64,000 nt of DNA from Janthinobacterium sp. BJB426 (GCF_002735705.1 NZ_PDZL01000003.1:310001-374000), one strand, 5' to 3'. Positions 51,848 to 61,126 are shown, counted from the first letter of the stretch. Notes: a model not told the origin generated them from the letters alone. A program made the numbers and translations.

Positions 51848-51858
51848 TGGAGACATGC

Positions 51859-54123
51859 ATGAAATTTCGTTTCCCTATCGTCATCATTGACGAGGATTTC
51901 CGTTCTGAAAATACGTCCGGCCTGGGCATTCGCGCCCTTGCCGCCGCAATGGAAAAAGAAGGCATGGAAGTGCTGGGCGTGACCAGCTACGGCGATTTGT
52001 CGCAATTTGCCCAGCAACAATCGCGCGCGTCAGCCTTCGTGCTGTCGATCGACGATGAAGAATTCGGCGGCGGTTCCATTGAGGAAACCGATCATGCCTT
52101 GAAATCGCTGCGCGCTTTCGTCGAAGAAATCCGCTACAAGAACGCCGACATCCCTATTTACCTGTACGGCGAAACGCGCACCTCGCGCCATATTCCGAAC
52201 GATATCCTGCGCGAACTGCATGGTTTCATCCACATGTTCGAAGATACGCCGGAATTCGTCGCGCGCCACATCATCCGCGAAGCGAAGTCCTACCTGGACG
52301 GCCTGTCGCCGCCATTTTTCCGCGCACTGGTGCACTACGCCAATGACGGCTCCTACTCGTGGCATTGCCCCGGCCACTCGGGCGGCGTGGCTTTCCTCAA
52401 ATCGCCGATCGGCCAGATGTTCCACCAGTTCTTCGGTGAAAACATGCTGCGCGCCGACGTCTGCAACGCCGTAGAAGAACTGGGCCAGCTGCTCGACCAT
52501 ACGGGCCCTGTCGCCGCGTCGGAGCGCAATGCCGCGCGCATCTTCAATGCCGATCATTGCTATTTCGTCACCAACGGTACGTCGACCTCGAACAAGATGG
52601 TATGGCATTCGACCGTGGCGCCCGGCGACATCGTCGTCGTCGACCGCAATTGCCACAAGTCAATCTTGCATTCGATCATCATGTGCGGCGCCATTCCCGT
52701 GTTCCTGATGCCGACGCGCAACCACCTGGGCATCATCGGCCCTATCCCGCTGCATGAATTCACGCCGGAAAGCATTGCTCGCAAGATCGAGGCGAACCCG
52801 TTCGCGCGCGAAGCGAAGAACAAGAAGCCGCGCATTCTGACCATCACGCAATCGACTTACGATGGCGTGATCTACAACGTGGAAACCCTGCGTGAGATGC
52901 TGGATGGCAAGATCGACACCCTGCACTTCGACGAAGCGTGGCTGCCGCACGCCACCTTCCACGATTTCTACAAGAATATGCACGCCATCGGCAAGGACCG
53001 TCCGCGCGCCAAGGAATCGATGATCTTCTCGACCCAGTCCACGCACAAATTGCTGGCCGGCCTGTCGCAGGCCTCGCAAATCCTCGTGCGCGAATCGGAC
53101 ACGGTCAAGCTGGACCAGGACGCCTTCAACGAGGCTTACCTGATGCACACGTCGACGTCGCCGCAGTACTCCATCATCGCCTCATGCGACGTGGCCGCGG
53201 CCATGATGGAAGCGCCGGGCGGCACGGCCCTGGTGGAAGAATCGATCATGGAAGCGCTCGATTTCCGCCGCGCCATGAAGAAGATCGACCAGGAATGGGG
53301 CCAGGACTGGTGGTTCCAGGTCTGGGGTCCGGCCACCTTCAACGACGAAGGCATGGGCCAGCAGGAAGACTGGATGATACGCGCCGAGGATGACTGGCAC
53401 GGCTTCGGCGACCTCGCTCCCGGCTTCAACATGCTCGACCCGATCAAGGCGACCATCGTCAATCCGGGCCTGTCGTTGGACGGCCAGTTCGGCGACACGG
53501 GCATTCCCGCGTCCATCGTCACCAAGTATCTGGCCGAGCACGGCGTCATCATTGAAAAATGCGGCCTGTACTCGTTCTTCATCATGTTTACCATCGGCAT
53601 CACCAAGGGCCGCTGGAATACCCTGTTGACCGCCTTGCAGCAATTCAAGGACGACTACGACAAGAACCAGCCGATGTGGCGCATCCTGCCGGAATTTGCG
53701 GCGGCCAACCCACGCTACGAAAAAATGGGCTTGCGCGACCTGTGCCAGCAGATCCACGATTTCTACAAGGCCTACGACGTGGCGCGTCTGACGACGGAAA
53801 TGTATCTGTCCGACATGATCCCGGCCATGAAGCCGTCGGACGCGTTCGCCAAGATGGCGCACCGCGAAATCGAGCGCGTGGCCATCGACGAACTGGAAGG
53901 CCGCATCACGTCCATCCTGCTGACGCCGTATCCACCGGGCATCCCACTCTTGATCCCGGGCGAGCGCTTCAACAAGACCATCGTCGACTACCTGCGCTTC
54001 GCACGCGACTTCAACGAGCGCTTCCCCGGCTTCGAGACGGATGTGCATGGCCTAGTGAAACGCGAAGTCGATGGCAAGCGTGGTTATTTTGTTGACTGCG
54101 TAAAATTGGACGAGAACGTCTAA
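51859..54123 (+). CDS. arginine/lysine/ornithine decarboxylase, PLP type
   Basis: This 754-residue protein is a fold-I PLP decarboxylase of the inducible (biodegradative) basic amino acid type. It has an N-terminal receiver-like wing domain (residues 1-130), the PLP domain with FVTNGTSTSNKMVWHS, LHFDEAWLPHATFHDFY and the Schiff-base Lys in STQSTHKLLAGLSQ, and a C-terminal domain. The product is agmatine, cadaverine or putrescine. The exact substrate cannot be told from motifs. TGGAGA lies before the ATG. A long leader with a terminator-like hairpin suggests attenuation. A strong terminator follows. Confidence 0.9.
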   Translation: MKFRFPIVIIDEDFRSENTSGLGIRALAAAMEKEGMEVLGVTSYGDLSQFAQQQSRASAFVLSIDDEEFGGGSIEETDHALKSLRAFVEEIRYKNADIPIYLYGETRTSRHIPNDILRELHGFIHMFEDTPEFVARHIIREAKSYLDGLSPPFFRALVHYANDGSYSWHCPGHSGGVAFLKSPIGQMFHQFFGENMLRADVCNAVEELGQLLDHTGPVAASERNAARIFNADHCYFVTNGTSTSNKMVWHSTVAPGDIVVVDRNCHKSILHSIIMCGAIPVFLMPTRNHLGIIGPIPLHEFTPESIARKIEANPFAREAKNKKPRILTITQSTYDGVIYNVETLREMLDGKIDTLHFDEAWLPHATFHDFYKNMHAIGKDRPRAKESMIFSTQSTHKLLAGLSQASQILVRESDTVKLDQDAFNEAYLMHTSTSPQYSIIASCDVAAAMMEAPGGTALVEESIMEALDFRRAMKKIDQEWGQDWWFQVWGPATFNDEGMGQQEDWMIRAEDDWHGFGDLAPGFNMLDPIKATIVNPGLSLDGQFGDTGIPASIVTKYLAEHGVIIEKCGLYSFFIMFTIGITKGRWNTLLTALQQFKDDYDKNQPMWRILPEFAAANPRYEKMGLRDLCQQIHDFYKAYDVARLTTEMYLSDMIPAMKPSDAFAKMAHREIERVAIDELEGRITSILLTPYPPGIPLLIPGERFNKTIVDYLRFARDFNERFPGFETDVHGLVKREVDGKRGYFVDCVKLDENV

Positions 54124-54154
54124 AGACGTCGTCGTTCCATAAATTACGGTCATG

Positions 54155-54187
54155 AACGCCGCCTGATGCAAATCAGGCGGCGTTTTT
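54155..54187 (+). terminator. terminator of the decarboxylase gene
   Basis: A thirteen-base perfect stem AACGCCGCCTGAT/ATCAGGCGGCGTT with a 4-base loop, followed by T5. Confidence 0.95.
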
Positions 54188-54282
54188 CATTTGATGACTA
54201 CCGCGCACGCTTGCGCCAGATCAAACGGTTGCGGTATCGGGCTACTAAGATGGGCGACTCGTGCCCTCGTGACGGCAGGCAT

Positions 54283-55647
54283 ATGACGCTCAAGGTGTGG
54301 CTGGAAATCGCGCAGCAGGCGGCGGCTGACAGTGGCGCCTTGCTGATGGCGGCCTTGAAGCAGGCTCAGGTAACTGTAGCCCGGCGGTACGATGGCGAAG
54401 AGGACGGAGCGGGCATCGTGCTGTTTGCCGAGGCCAATGCCACGTTGCTGCAAGCGCTGCCGGCGCTGTGCCGCCATGCCCGCGTGCTGGCCATTGCCGC
54501 CTGCGGCCAGGCTCCCAGCTGCGCGCAGCAGCGGGCCCTGATGGCCGCTGGCGCGCTCGATGTGCTGCTGTGGCCTGCCGGCACCATCGATGCAGGCCAG
54601 GTGCTGGCGCGCCTGCAGCGCTGGCAAGCCGTGGCGCAGCTGCTGGCATCCAGCGCCGTACGCCAGCACCTGGTGGGCGACAGCGCAGCCTGGACCGCCT
54701 TGCTGCACCAGGTGGTGGAAATGGCCGCCTTCAGCCAGGCTCCGATGCTGATCACGGGCGAAACGGGCACGGGCAAGGATTTACTGGCGCAACTGGTCCA
54801 CCGTCTCGGCAACTGCAGGGGAGACTTCACCATTCTCGACTGCACCACCCTGTCGCCGGAACTGGCCGGCAGCGAGCTGTTCGGCCACGAGCGGGGCGCG
54901 TTTACGGGCGCGGCGGCGGCCCGCGACGGCGCGTTTGCCCTGGCCGACGGCGGCGTGCTTTTCCTCGACGAGGTGGGTGAACTGCAACTGCCCCTGCAGG
55001 CGCAGCTGCTGCGCGCCATCCAGGAACGCAAATACAAGCGCGTGGGCGGCAATACCTGGCAACCGACGCAATTTCGGCTCGTCTGCGCCACCAACCGCGA
55101 ACTGGAAGACGAGGTGGCGCGCGGCGCCTTCCGCGCCGACCTGTATTACCGCATCGCCGGCTGGCGTTGCCAGACGCCGCCCCTGCGCGAACGCCAGGAC
55201 GATATCCTGCCGCTGGCCCGGCATTTCCTCGCCGAACTGGCACAACAGCCGCCGCCCCCGCTGGACGCCGCCGTGCGCGAATACCTGCTGCTGCGCGACT
55301 ATCCGGGCAATGTGCGCGAGCTGCGCCAGACCGTCACGCGCATCTGGCACCGCCATTGCGGCCCCGGCCCCATCACCATCGGCGCCCTGCCCCCGGAAGA
55401 ACGGCTGTTGGCGCCGCCCTGGCCCGACCAGCACTTCGAAGCGGCCGTACGGCGGGCCCTGGCGCAGGGCTGCAAGCTGCCGCACATCACGCGCTGCGCC
55501 ACCGACGTGGCCATCCGCCTCGTGCTGGCCGAGGAACACGGCAACAACCAGCGCGCCGCCGCCCGCCTGGGCGTGTCCGACCGCGCCCTGCAGATACGCC
55601 GCAAGGCGGCCGCCTGTGCGGCGCTGTCCAGGCCCGCCTCCCATTGA
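54283..55647 (+). CDS. sigma54-dependent transcriptional activator
   Basis: This 454-residue enhancer-binding protein has an N-terminal region of about 120 residues that looks like a degenerate receiver or sensor domain without the usual acidic pocket, then the AAA+ domain with Walker A GETGTGKD (about 159-166), the sigma54-contacting loop GAFTGA (205-210) and Walker B LFLDE (226-230), and a Fis-type helix-turn-helix at the end (NNQRAAARLGVSDRALQIRR). An earlier in-frame ATG at 54166 falls inside the terminator hairpin, so I use 54283; 54250 is also possible. It is convergent with the eight-gene operon at 55.7-63.9 kb, which has a sigma54-type promoter, and is its likely activator. Confidence 0.88.
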   Translation: MTLKVWLEIAQQAAADSGALLMAALKQAQVTVARRYDGEEDGAGIVLFAEANATLLQALPALCRHARVLAIAACGQAPSCAQQRALMAAGALDVLLWPAGTIDAGQVLARLQRWQAVAQLLASSAVRQHLVGDSAAWTALLHQVVEMAAFSQAPMLITGETGTGKDLLAQLVHRLGNCRGDFTILDCTTLSPELAGSELFGHERGAFTGAAAARDGAFALADGGVLFLDEVGELQLPLQAQLLRAIQERKYKRVGGNTWQPTQFRLVCATNRELEDEVARGAFRADLYYRIAGWRCQTPPLRERQDDILPLARHFLAELAQQPPPPLDAAVREYLLLRDYPGNVRELRQTVTRIWHRHCGPGPITIGALPPEERLLAPPWPDQHFEAAVRRALAQGCKLPHITRCATDVAIRLVLAEEHGNNQRAAARLGVSDRALQIRRKAAACAALSRPASH

Positions 55648-55662
55648 TCCCTTTGATCCACC

Positions 55663-56391
55663 TCAAGCCAGCCCCGTCAGGCGCAAGAAATTGCCGCCCG
55701 TGATCAGCGCCGCATCGCGCGGCGGCAAACCCAGCAGGTCGATCTTGTGCAATTCCAGCCCCGGATGCAGCCAGGGGCCATCCGAGCCAAACAAGACCTT
55801 GTGCGGCCCCGCGCGGCGCACGGCCTGCTGCAGCAAGTCGAAGCGGCGCACGCCCGAACTGTCCGTGTAAATGTTCGGGTGGCGCGCCAGATGGTCGATC
55901 AACGCAAGCTGCGCCGCCCATTCGTCGCCAAAGCTGCCCAAATGGGGCAGGATGAAATTAACGTCCGGATACTGCTGCGCCAGCAACTCGGCCACGGCCA
56001 CCTCGCCTGCCGGGTCGTACAGCACGGGCAAGCCAAAGAAACGGGCCGCATCGCACACTTCGCCGCTGATGCGCGCGTCAAGCCGGTGCGCCTTGATGCC
56101 GACAAAGCCGTAGCGCTCGACGGCCGTGCGCACCAGGTCCTGGATGCGGCCCCGGTCGCGCCGCGCATGCACGAAGGCAAAGCCGTAAAAACGCTGCGGA
56201 TCGGATGCGACCAGGCGCGCCACGCCATGGTTGGCGATGGCGTAGTCGGAGTGGAAGGCGGCGAACAGCACGCTGCGGGCGATGCCGGCCGCCTGGGCGC
56301 GGTGCAGGTAGGCTGGCAGCGGCGCATCGCTGTCCCACGGCCCGCTCAAGCCGTCGCCCGGTCCCGCATGGCAGTGGCAATCGATGATCAT
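55663..56391 (-). CDS. amidohydrolase-superfamily protein (amidohydrolase_2 type)
   Basis: This 242-residue TIM-barrel enzyme has the metal-binding HxH in IIDCHCHAGPGDG, then VGIKAHRL, FILPHLGSFG and the Asp in VLFGSDGPWLHPG. This is the pattern of metal-dependent hydrolases and decarboxylases of the amidohydrolase_2 group. Substrate is unknown. It is the last gene of the operon, 9 bases after the previous stop and only 15 bases from the convergent activator gene. Confidence 0.82.
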   Translation of the reverse strand: MIIDCHCHAGPGDGLSGPWDSDAPLPAYLHRAQAAGIARSVLFAAFHSDYAIANHGVARLVASDPQRFYGFAFVHARRDRGRIQDLVRTAVERYGFVGIKAHRLDARISGEVCDAARFFGLPVLYDPAGEVAVAELLAQQYPDVNFILPHLGSFGDEWAAQLALIDHLARHPNIYTDSSGVRRFDLLQQAVRRAGPHKVLFGSDGPWLHPGLELHKIDLLGLPPRDAALITGGNFLRLTGLA

Positions 56392-56400
56392 CGTGCCACG

Positions 56401-57051
56401 CTATTGCCAGTCGCCCATGACGACGATGCGGTTGCCTCGCCGGCGCCAGCGTCCGCTTTCATCTTCCTGCTGCGGCGCAGGTGAGCGCAAGTGCGGCAAT
56501 TGCTGGTGCAGGGCCCGCGTCAGCGCGCTTTCCACGGCGCGCGCGCTGCCGTCGCCGTCGGCCGCCAGGCGCGCCGCCTGCCCCGCGATGCGCACGAAGC
56601 GGCGCGCCAGTTCCAGTTCGCGGTCGGCCGGCGCTGCGCTCTCCATTTCGAGTTCCAGCGCATTGCTGGCCGCGCGCCCCAGGGCCGAGCCGAGCGCCGT
56701 GCCCACGCCCGGTATCGGGATCATCGAACCGAGCGCGCCGCCGACAAAGGGCAAGGCCGTCTTGGCCACGGCCTTCAAGGCGCCACCCAGGGGCTTGGCC
56801 ACCTTGGCAAGGGTAGCACCCACCGTCTTGACACCCTTCCACACGCTCTTGAAGACATTGCCGAGAAACTGTTCCAGTTCCTCATCGCTGGACACTTCCA
56901 GCAATTCCATGGCCAGTTGCAACTCTTCCTCTTCGCTGAAGAGGGCCGGCGCGCGGTCCTTGCCGGGCCAGTCCTGGCCGAACTCCAGCACTTCAAAGGC
57001 GGCGCCGGCCCGTTGCCGGCATTGCGCGCATTCGCATTCGAGTTGGTGCAT
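56401..57051 (-). CDS. glycine-zipper paralogue C of the sigma54 operon
   Basis: This 216-residue protein begins with a Cys-containing acidic part (MHQLECECAQC), then a helix FSEEEELQLAMELLEVSSDE with EELEQFLGNVF, a hydrophobic Gly/Ala-rich core (VKTVGATLAKVAKPLGGALK onward, about residues 75-125), LARRFVRIAGQAARL and a tail GRWRRRGNRIVVMGDWQ. The same order occurs in two other genes at the operon start. The core, with GxxxG spacing, may insert into membranes. No known function. GGAG lies 7 bases before the ATG at 57051. Confidence 0.75.
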   Translation of the reverse strand: MHQLECECAQCRQRAGAAFEVLEFGQDWPGKDRAPALFSEEEELQLAMELLEVSSDEELEQFLGNVFKSVWKGVKTVGATLAKVAKPLGGALKAVAKTALPFVGGALGSMIPIPGVGTALGSALGRAASNALELEMESAAPADRELELARRFVRIAGQAARLAADGDGSARAVESALTRALHQQLPHLRSPAPQQEDESGRWRRRGNRIVVMGDWQ

Positions 57052-57082
57052 GATGCTCTCCTTCGCAGTCATCCTGTTATCG

Positions 57083-57904
57083 TCAGCCCCACATTTCACC
57101 GAGCACGGCCAGTTCCAGTTCGCGCCGCTGGTTGGTCAGCACGCCGCGCTGGTTAGCGAACATGTCGTCGTGGATGCGCTGCTCGATGCGGCGCCGCTGC
57201 GCCGCCGACGATAGCGGCGCCACATACACCTGGTGCGCGCTCACGTCGACGGCCAACATCTGGCCGCACAGCCGGTGCTGCAGCAAACGCCGGTGCAAAT
57301 CGTCCGTCTGGCCGCTGTAGGCACGGCGCCGTCCGCCCGCATCGAACTCGATGACGTACAGGCCCGGACCCCGGCCATTCGCGTTGCCCAAGGCGTTGGC
57401 GAGTGTCCCCAGCGCCTGGTAGCGCAAGGCGGCCGTTTCCGGCACCCGGCCCATGGTGCCGGCCAGGGTTGGCGGGACTTCGCCCTGCTGCTGCTCATCG
57501 TCCTGATCCTGGTCCTGGCCTGCATCCGCGCCCTGGTCCGGCTCCTGCCGGTCGTCAAAGGCAGGTTCCGCCACAGGATAGGCTTGCTGCGGATAAATGG
57601 TCGGGTAGAGGGGCGCATAGCCGCCCCAGCCCCGGTAGCGCGGCGGCAGATAGGGCAAGGACTGGGGAGCAAAGCGGGGCGGACGGCGGCCCTGTCCCTG
57701 GTAGCGCGGCGGCGCGGGACGGCGCGGCCCCCGCAGCGGCGGCCTTGCACGCAGGCCGCCGCGCCCGCCGCCAGGACGCATGCGCTCTTCCTCCCATTCG
57801 CCTTCCCCCTCTTCCTCGCCTTGCCACTGCCACTCACCCAGCCACTCCGTTTCGCCCGCTCCTGGCTGGCCCGCAAAGGGCAGCATTTCAAATGCTTCGT
57901 GCAT
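57083..57904 (-). CDS. GIY-YIG-domain protein with acidic-aromatic, Pro-rich N-terminus
   Basis: This 273-residue protein starts with an acidic, Trp/Phe-rich stretch (EWLGEWQWQGEEEGEGEWEE), then Arg/Pro/Gly- and Tyr-rich low complexity, an acidic Gln/Asp linker, and a C-terminal domain (about 185-273) like GIY-YIG nucleases: GLYVIEFDAGG, RRAYSGQTDDLHRRLLQH. An Arg-rich helix follows (AAQRRRIEQRIHDDM). Whether it cuts DNA is unknown. AGGAGG precedes the ATG at 57904. Confidence 0.7.
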   Translation of the reverse strand: MHEAFEMLPFAGQPGAGETEWLGEWQWQGEEEGEGEWEEERMRPGGGRGGLRARPPLRGPRRPAPPRYQGQGRRPPRFAPQSLPYLPPRYRGWGGYAPLYPTIYPQQAYPVAEPAFDDRQEPDQGADAGQDQDQDDEQQQGEVPPTLAGTMGRVPETAALRYQALGTLANALGNANGRGPGLYVIEFDAGGRRRAYSGQTDDLHRRLLQHRLCGQMLAVDVSAHQVYVAPLSSAAQRRRIEQRIHDDMFANQRGVLTNQRRELELAVLGEMWG

Positions 57905-57924
57905 ATCGCCTCCTGATGTGATGT

Positions 57925-58926
57925 TCAAGCAAGTTCAAGCAAGTTCATCGCCTGCTCCAGTTGCCCGGGCGTCTGGTCGGCCCGCAGCAGAAAAGTCAGC
58001 GCGCCGGGACCATCCCCCGCTTGCGCCAGCGCCAGCACGCCCGCTGCGCGCAAGGCCGGCTGCAAATGGGCGCGCCCGGGCAGGCGCTGCACGGGGAAGC
58101 TGCCGCCCCGGCAAGCGATGCCGGCCGCCGCCATCGCGCTGCGCCACTGCGCCACCCTGTCCGCCAGCCTGGCGCGCAGGGCGTCGCCATGCTGCGCATT
58201 GAGCGCCAGCGCGCGCCGCGCCGCCGCCAGCACGGCGGCCGAAGGCGGACTGGCATGCACGCGCGTCTGGCTGCGCGCCGCGAAGCGCCACAGCAGCTTG
58301 CGGCTGCCGGCCAGCACGGCCAGCGGCACGCCAAAACCCTTGGCCAGCGAAGCGCCGACGATCAGCGATTCGCCATGCAAGCCATGCAGCCGCGCCGAGC
58401 CGCCGCCCTGCGTACCGGCCACGCCCAGCACCTGCGTGTCGTCGAGCAGCAGATAACCGCCCCCCTGGCGCGCCAGAGCCGCGTAGCCGGCCAGCGGCAA
58501 GAAGTGTTCGCTGCCCGGCACATAGCCATCGGCCAGGATCAATGGACGCCGCCCCTGCCGGCCCCAGGCCGCCACCAGCCGCCGCAAGGCCGCCATCTCG
58601 CCGCTGGGAAACACTTGCTGCGGCAAGCCCAGCGCCTGCGCCCGCTCGGCGCCCCAGCGCGCGATGGCGTAGCTGCCGCTATCGACGAGGATCACCAGCC
58701 GCTCGGCAGCAAGCATGCCGAACAGGTCCCAGAACAAATGCAGGGTCGACGGCAGCACGCAAGCCGCCTCGCAACCTTGCAGCGCAGCCAGGTCTGCGGC
58801 CAGGGCCTGCGCGCCGGGCGGCTCCTGCAGCGCGGCCGGCTGGCCCAGGCTCAAGCTGCTCCACGGCGCCAGCGCGGCCGCCGGATGACGCATGCCCAGG
58901 TACAGGGCACTGCTAAAGTCGAGCAT
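57925..58926 (-). CDS. PLP-dependent aminotransferase-fold protein (AONS/KBL type)
   Basis: This 333-residue protein looks like the alpha-oxoamine synthase group (8-amino-7-oxononanoate synthase, KBL) but is shorter than the usual 380-400 residues. Visible are DFSSALYLGMRHP at the start, LLLDDTQVLGVAGTQGGG with the PLP-contacting Asp, and the Schiff-base Lys in IVGASLAKGFGVPLAVLAGS. The substrate is unknown; no biotin or serine-palmitoyl genes are near. It is the fifth gene of the operon, 27 bases after the 720-residue protein. Confidence 0.8.
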   Translation of the reverse strand: MLDFSSALYLGMRHPAAALAPWSSLSLGQPAALQEPPGAQALAADLAALQGCEAACVLPSTLHLFWDLFGMLAAERLVILVDSGSYAIARWGAERAQALGLPQQVFPSGEMAALRRLVAAWGRQGRRPLILADGYVPGSEHFLPLAGYAALARQGGGYLLLDDTQVLGVAGTQGGGSARLHGLHGESLIVGASLAKGFGVPLAVLAGSRKLLWRFAARSQTRVHASPPSAAVLAAARRALALNAQHGDALRARLADRVAQWRSAMAAAGIACRGGSFPVQRLPGRAHLQPALRAAGVLALAQAGDGPGALTFLLRADQTPGQLEQAMNLLELA

Positions 58927-58953
58927 GCACGCGCCCCGCTCCCACCCTAGACG

Positions 58954-61116
58954 CTAGACGCTGCGCAGCTGCTGGCTCAGGCGCTGGCGCAGCAGCACCG
59001 AGGGCATCGTCGATTCAACCACCGGGTCGCTGCTGTCGACGGACAAATCGACCCCGGTGGCGGCGCGGTAGCCGTGGATATAGCCTTGCACTTGCGGCCT
59101 CCAGAAGCGCGCCCAGTTGAACGCTTGCGTGGGTTCATAGATATCGCTCCAGTTGCCATAGCGCACGGACAACAGCAATTGTTCGCCAAAGATGGCCAGG
59201 TTGCGGAAGTGCATCACGCTCGTGTCCGTCCAGCCCTGCAGTTTCTTCATGGCATCGACCCGGTCCATCCACGGCTCCGGATACGCCACCATCACGCGCG
59301 TGGGCAAAAATTCGCGGAATTCCGGGCGTGCCAGCATCCATTGCTGCATCAGCATCTCGATGCGCGCCGTCGACGGCAAGTCGCCGAACTGGTTGTGCGC
59401 GCCCTGCGACAGGATCAGGTGGATTTCTTTCAAGGCATTCAGCACGGGGAAGGCGTCCGCCTTCACGGTGGTGTCGTCATCCTGCTTGTAGAACGAGGTC
59501 AGCAGGCGCAGCAAGTGGTGGAAGGCTTCCAGGAATTTGGAGCGGCTATCGGCTGGCCGGAAGTGCTGCACTGCCTTGCCGTCCAGGCGCACACCATAGT
59601 GATGGTCATACTCATAGTTCCGGCGCATCACGGTCAGCCGATGCTGTTCATCCTGCGTGTACCCCCAGAGTAAATTATTCAGCGGACGCAGCATATCGAT
59701 TTCCGTGTTCGACAGGGGATCGAGATGGTTGCCCGGCGCGCGCAGGTTCTGGAAGCGTTGCGCGATGGCGTTCATGGTTTGCACCAGCATGCCCTCTTCA
59801 TGCCAGTACGACCAGATCAATTCCAACAAACAGGGATTGGCCAGCTTTTCCTGGATGATGCCAAAGCACAGGTCGACTTCGCCTTCCTGGCCCCGCGGGA
59901 TGCTGATGGGAATATCGGGCAGCTTGCGGCGGATCACGGCCAGATACGGCAAGGTCTGGAATCCGTCGATGTTTTCCAGGTAATCGTTGCGCAGCACGGT
60001 TTCCAGGTCGCGCCCCTGAGGGATGTCGCGCCGGTCCAGGTAGGCGTTGTCTTCCGCGGGATTGAACGCCAGCGGCTGGTTCAGCACGCCGCAATTGACC
60101 ATCACGAACGCTTCCGTCGCCACTTTCAGCACGCGGTAGGAATCGGCATCGGAAAACGGCAGCGCGCGGCGCTGCTTGAGCTGCTGGAACATGTCGGCCT
60201 TTTTCACGAAGCGCTCCTGCTCGAAGCCGCGCACATTGGCCAGGTCGCCGCAAAACAGGCTGTCCATGAAATGCAGATAATTGGTAAACGACATCGCCTC
60301 GGTGCTGTTGCGTATCAAGGTCCACAGCGGCAAGTCTTCCGTCGGCTCCGTTTCCGTGCGCGTCAGCGACACGCCGACATTGCCCGAGATGGGCTGCGGC
60401 TGGCGCTCTTCCGTCTCGTACTCCGCATCCAGCGCCAGCATGGCGTTCGGACTCAGGCCTTCCGGTACGGGCAAGGCGCTGCGCAGTTCGGGACGCTGCG
60501 ACAGCATCATCTGCGCCATGAAACGGTGCATGCCGGCGCGCCGCACGGGTGTGGAAAAGGCGTTCGCCGCGCCGCGCATGGGCACCCATGGCGCGGCGGC
60601 CAGCACCTGCACCTGGTCGCGCCCGTCGGCGCTTTGATCGCCATCAAACGAGACGCTGGCCACGGCACGGTCGCCCACCCTGCCAAAATTGCAGTCGCTG
60701 GGATGGCAGTCGGCCGTTTTAAACACCAGCCCCACCTGCGGATTGAGCTGCGGCGTGAAGCACAGCACGGCGCTGCAGCCGGCCTGCACCGTCACGCACT
60801 GGGGCGCCGTGGCGGGAAAATTGCCATACACGCCCACGTAGCTGCCCGTCGCCAGGTCGGCAAACACGGTACAACCATTGCCATCGGTCCAGCGCACGCC
60901 CACCAGCATGGCGGAATCGGGCACCCAGGTGGCGGCATTGAACAGATGGCAATCGGCATCCATGCCCCGGTACAGGCTGATGGCGGCATTGACGACCCTC
61001 ACGCCGCTGTCCTGTTCGTGTACCGTGACAGCGATGCTTCCGCCGTGGTGTTTCGGACCGGCCTGGCCCGCACCCCTGTTTTTGCTGCTTATTTTGCTGC
61101 TTATCTTGCTGCTCAT
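58954..61116 (-). CDS. 720-residue protein with transthyretin-like N-terminal domain
   Basis: After a Lys/Ser-rich start (repeat SSKISSKISSK) comes a beta domain (about 25-130) of the carboxypeptidase-regulatory/transthyretin type: IAVTVHEQDSGVRVVNAAIS, VRWTDGNGCTVFADLATGSY. It contains several Cys. The remaining 550 residues are mainly helical with many aromatic residues (for example LIWSYWHEEGMLVQTMNAIA, RNYEYDHHYGVRLDGKAVQH, FNWARFWRPQVQGYIHGYRA). I do not recognise this part. GAGGAG lies 7 bases before the ATG and overlaps the peptidase stop region. No signal peptide is evident. Confidence 0.7.
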   Translation of the reverse strand: MSSKISSKISSKNRGAGQAGPKHHGGSIAVTVHEQDSGVRVVNAAISLYRGMDADCHLFNAATWVPDSAMLVGVRWTDGNGCTVFADLATGSYVGVYGNFPATAPQCVTVQAGCSAVLCFTPQLNPQVGLVFKTADCHPSDCNFGRVGDRAVASVSFDGDQSADGRDQVQVLAAAPWVPMRGAANAFSTPVRRAGMHRFMAQMMLSQRPELRSALPVPEGLSPNAMLALDAEYETEERQPQPISGNVGVSLTRTETEPTEDLPLWTLIRNSTEAMSFTNYLHFMDSLFCGDLANVRGFEQERFVKKADMFQQLKQRRALPFSDADSYRVLKVATEAFVMVNCGVLNQPLAFNPAEDNAYLDRRDIPQGRDLETVLRNDYLENIDGFQTLPYLAVIRRKLPDIPISIPRGQEGEVDLCFGIIQEKLANPCLLELIWSYWHEEGMLVQTMNAIAQRFQNLRAPGNHLDPLSNTEIDMLRPLNNLLWGYTQDEQHRLTVMRRNYEYDHHYGVRLDGKAVQHFRPADSRSKFLEAFHHLLRLLTSFYKQDDDTTVKADAFPVLNALKEIHLILSQGAHNQFGDLPSTARIEMLMQQWMLARPEFREFLPTRVMVAYPEPWMDRVDAMKKLQGWTDTSVMHFRNLAIFGEQLLLSVRYGNWSDIYEPTQAFNWARFWRPQVQGYIHGYRAATGVDLSVDSSDPVVESTMPSVLLRQRLSQQLRSV

Positions 61117-61126
61117 GTCATTCTCC

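Noticed and set aside
54166-54282. Longer N-terminus of the sigma54 activator starting at 54166
   Set aside because: The ATG lies inside the 13-base terminator stem of the decarboxylase gene, and the added residues look unlike a folded domain.
58954-61116. Heme peroxidase of the animal type
   Set aside because: The helical body and aromatic content suggested it at first, but I could not find the expected catalytic motifs.
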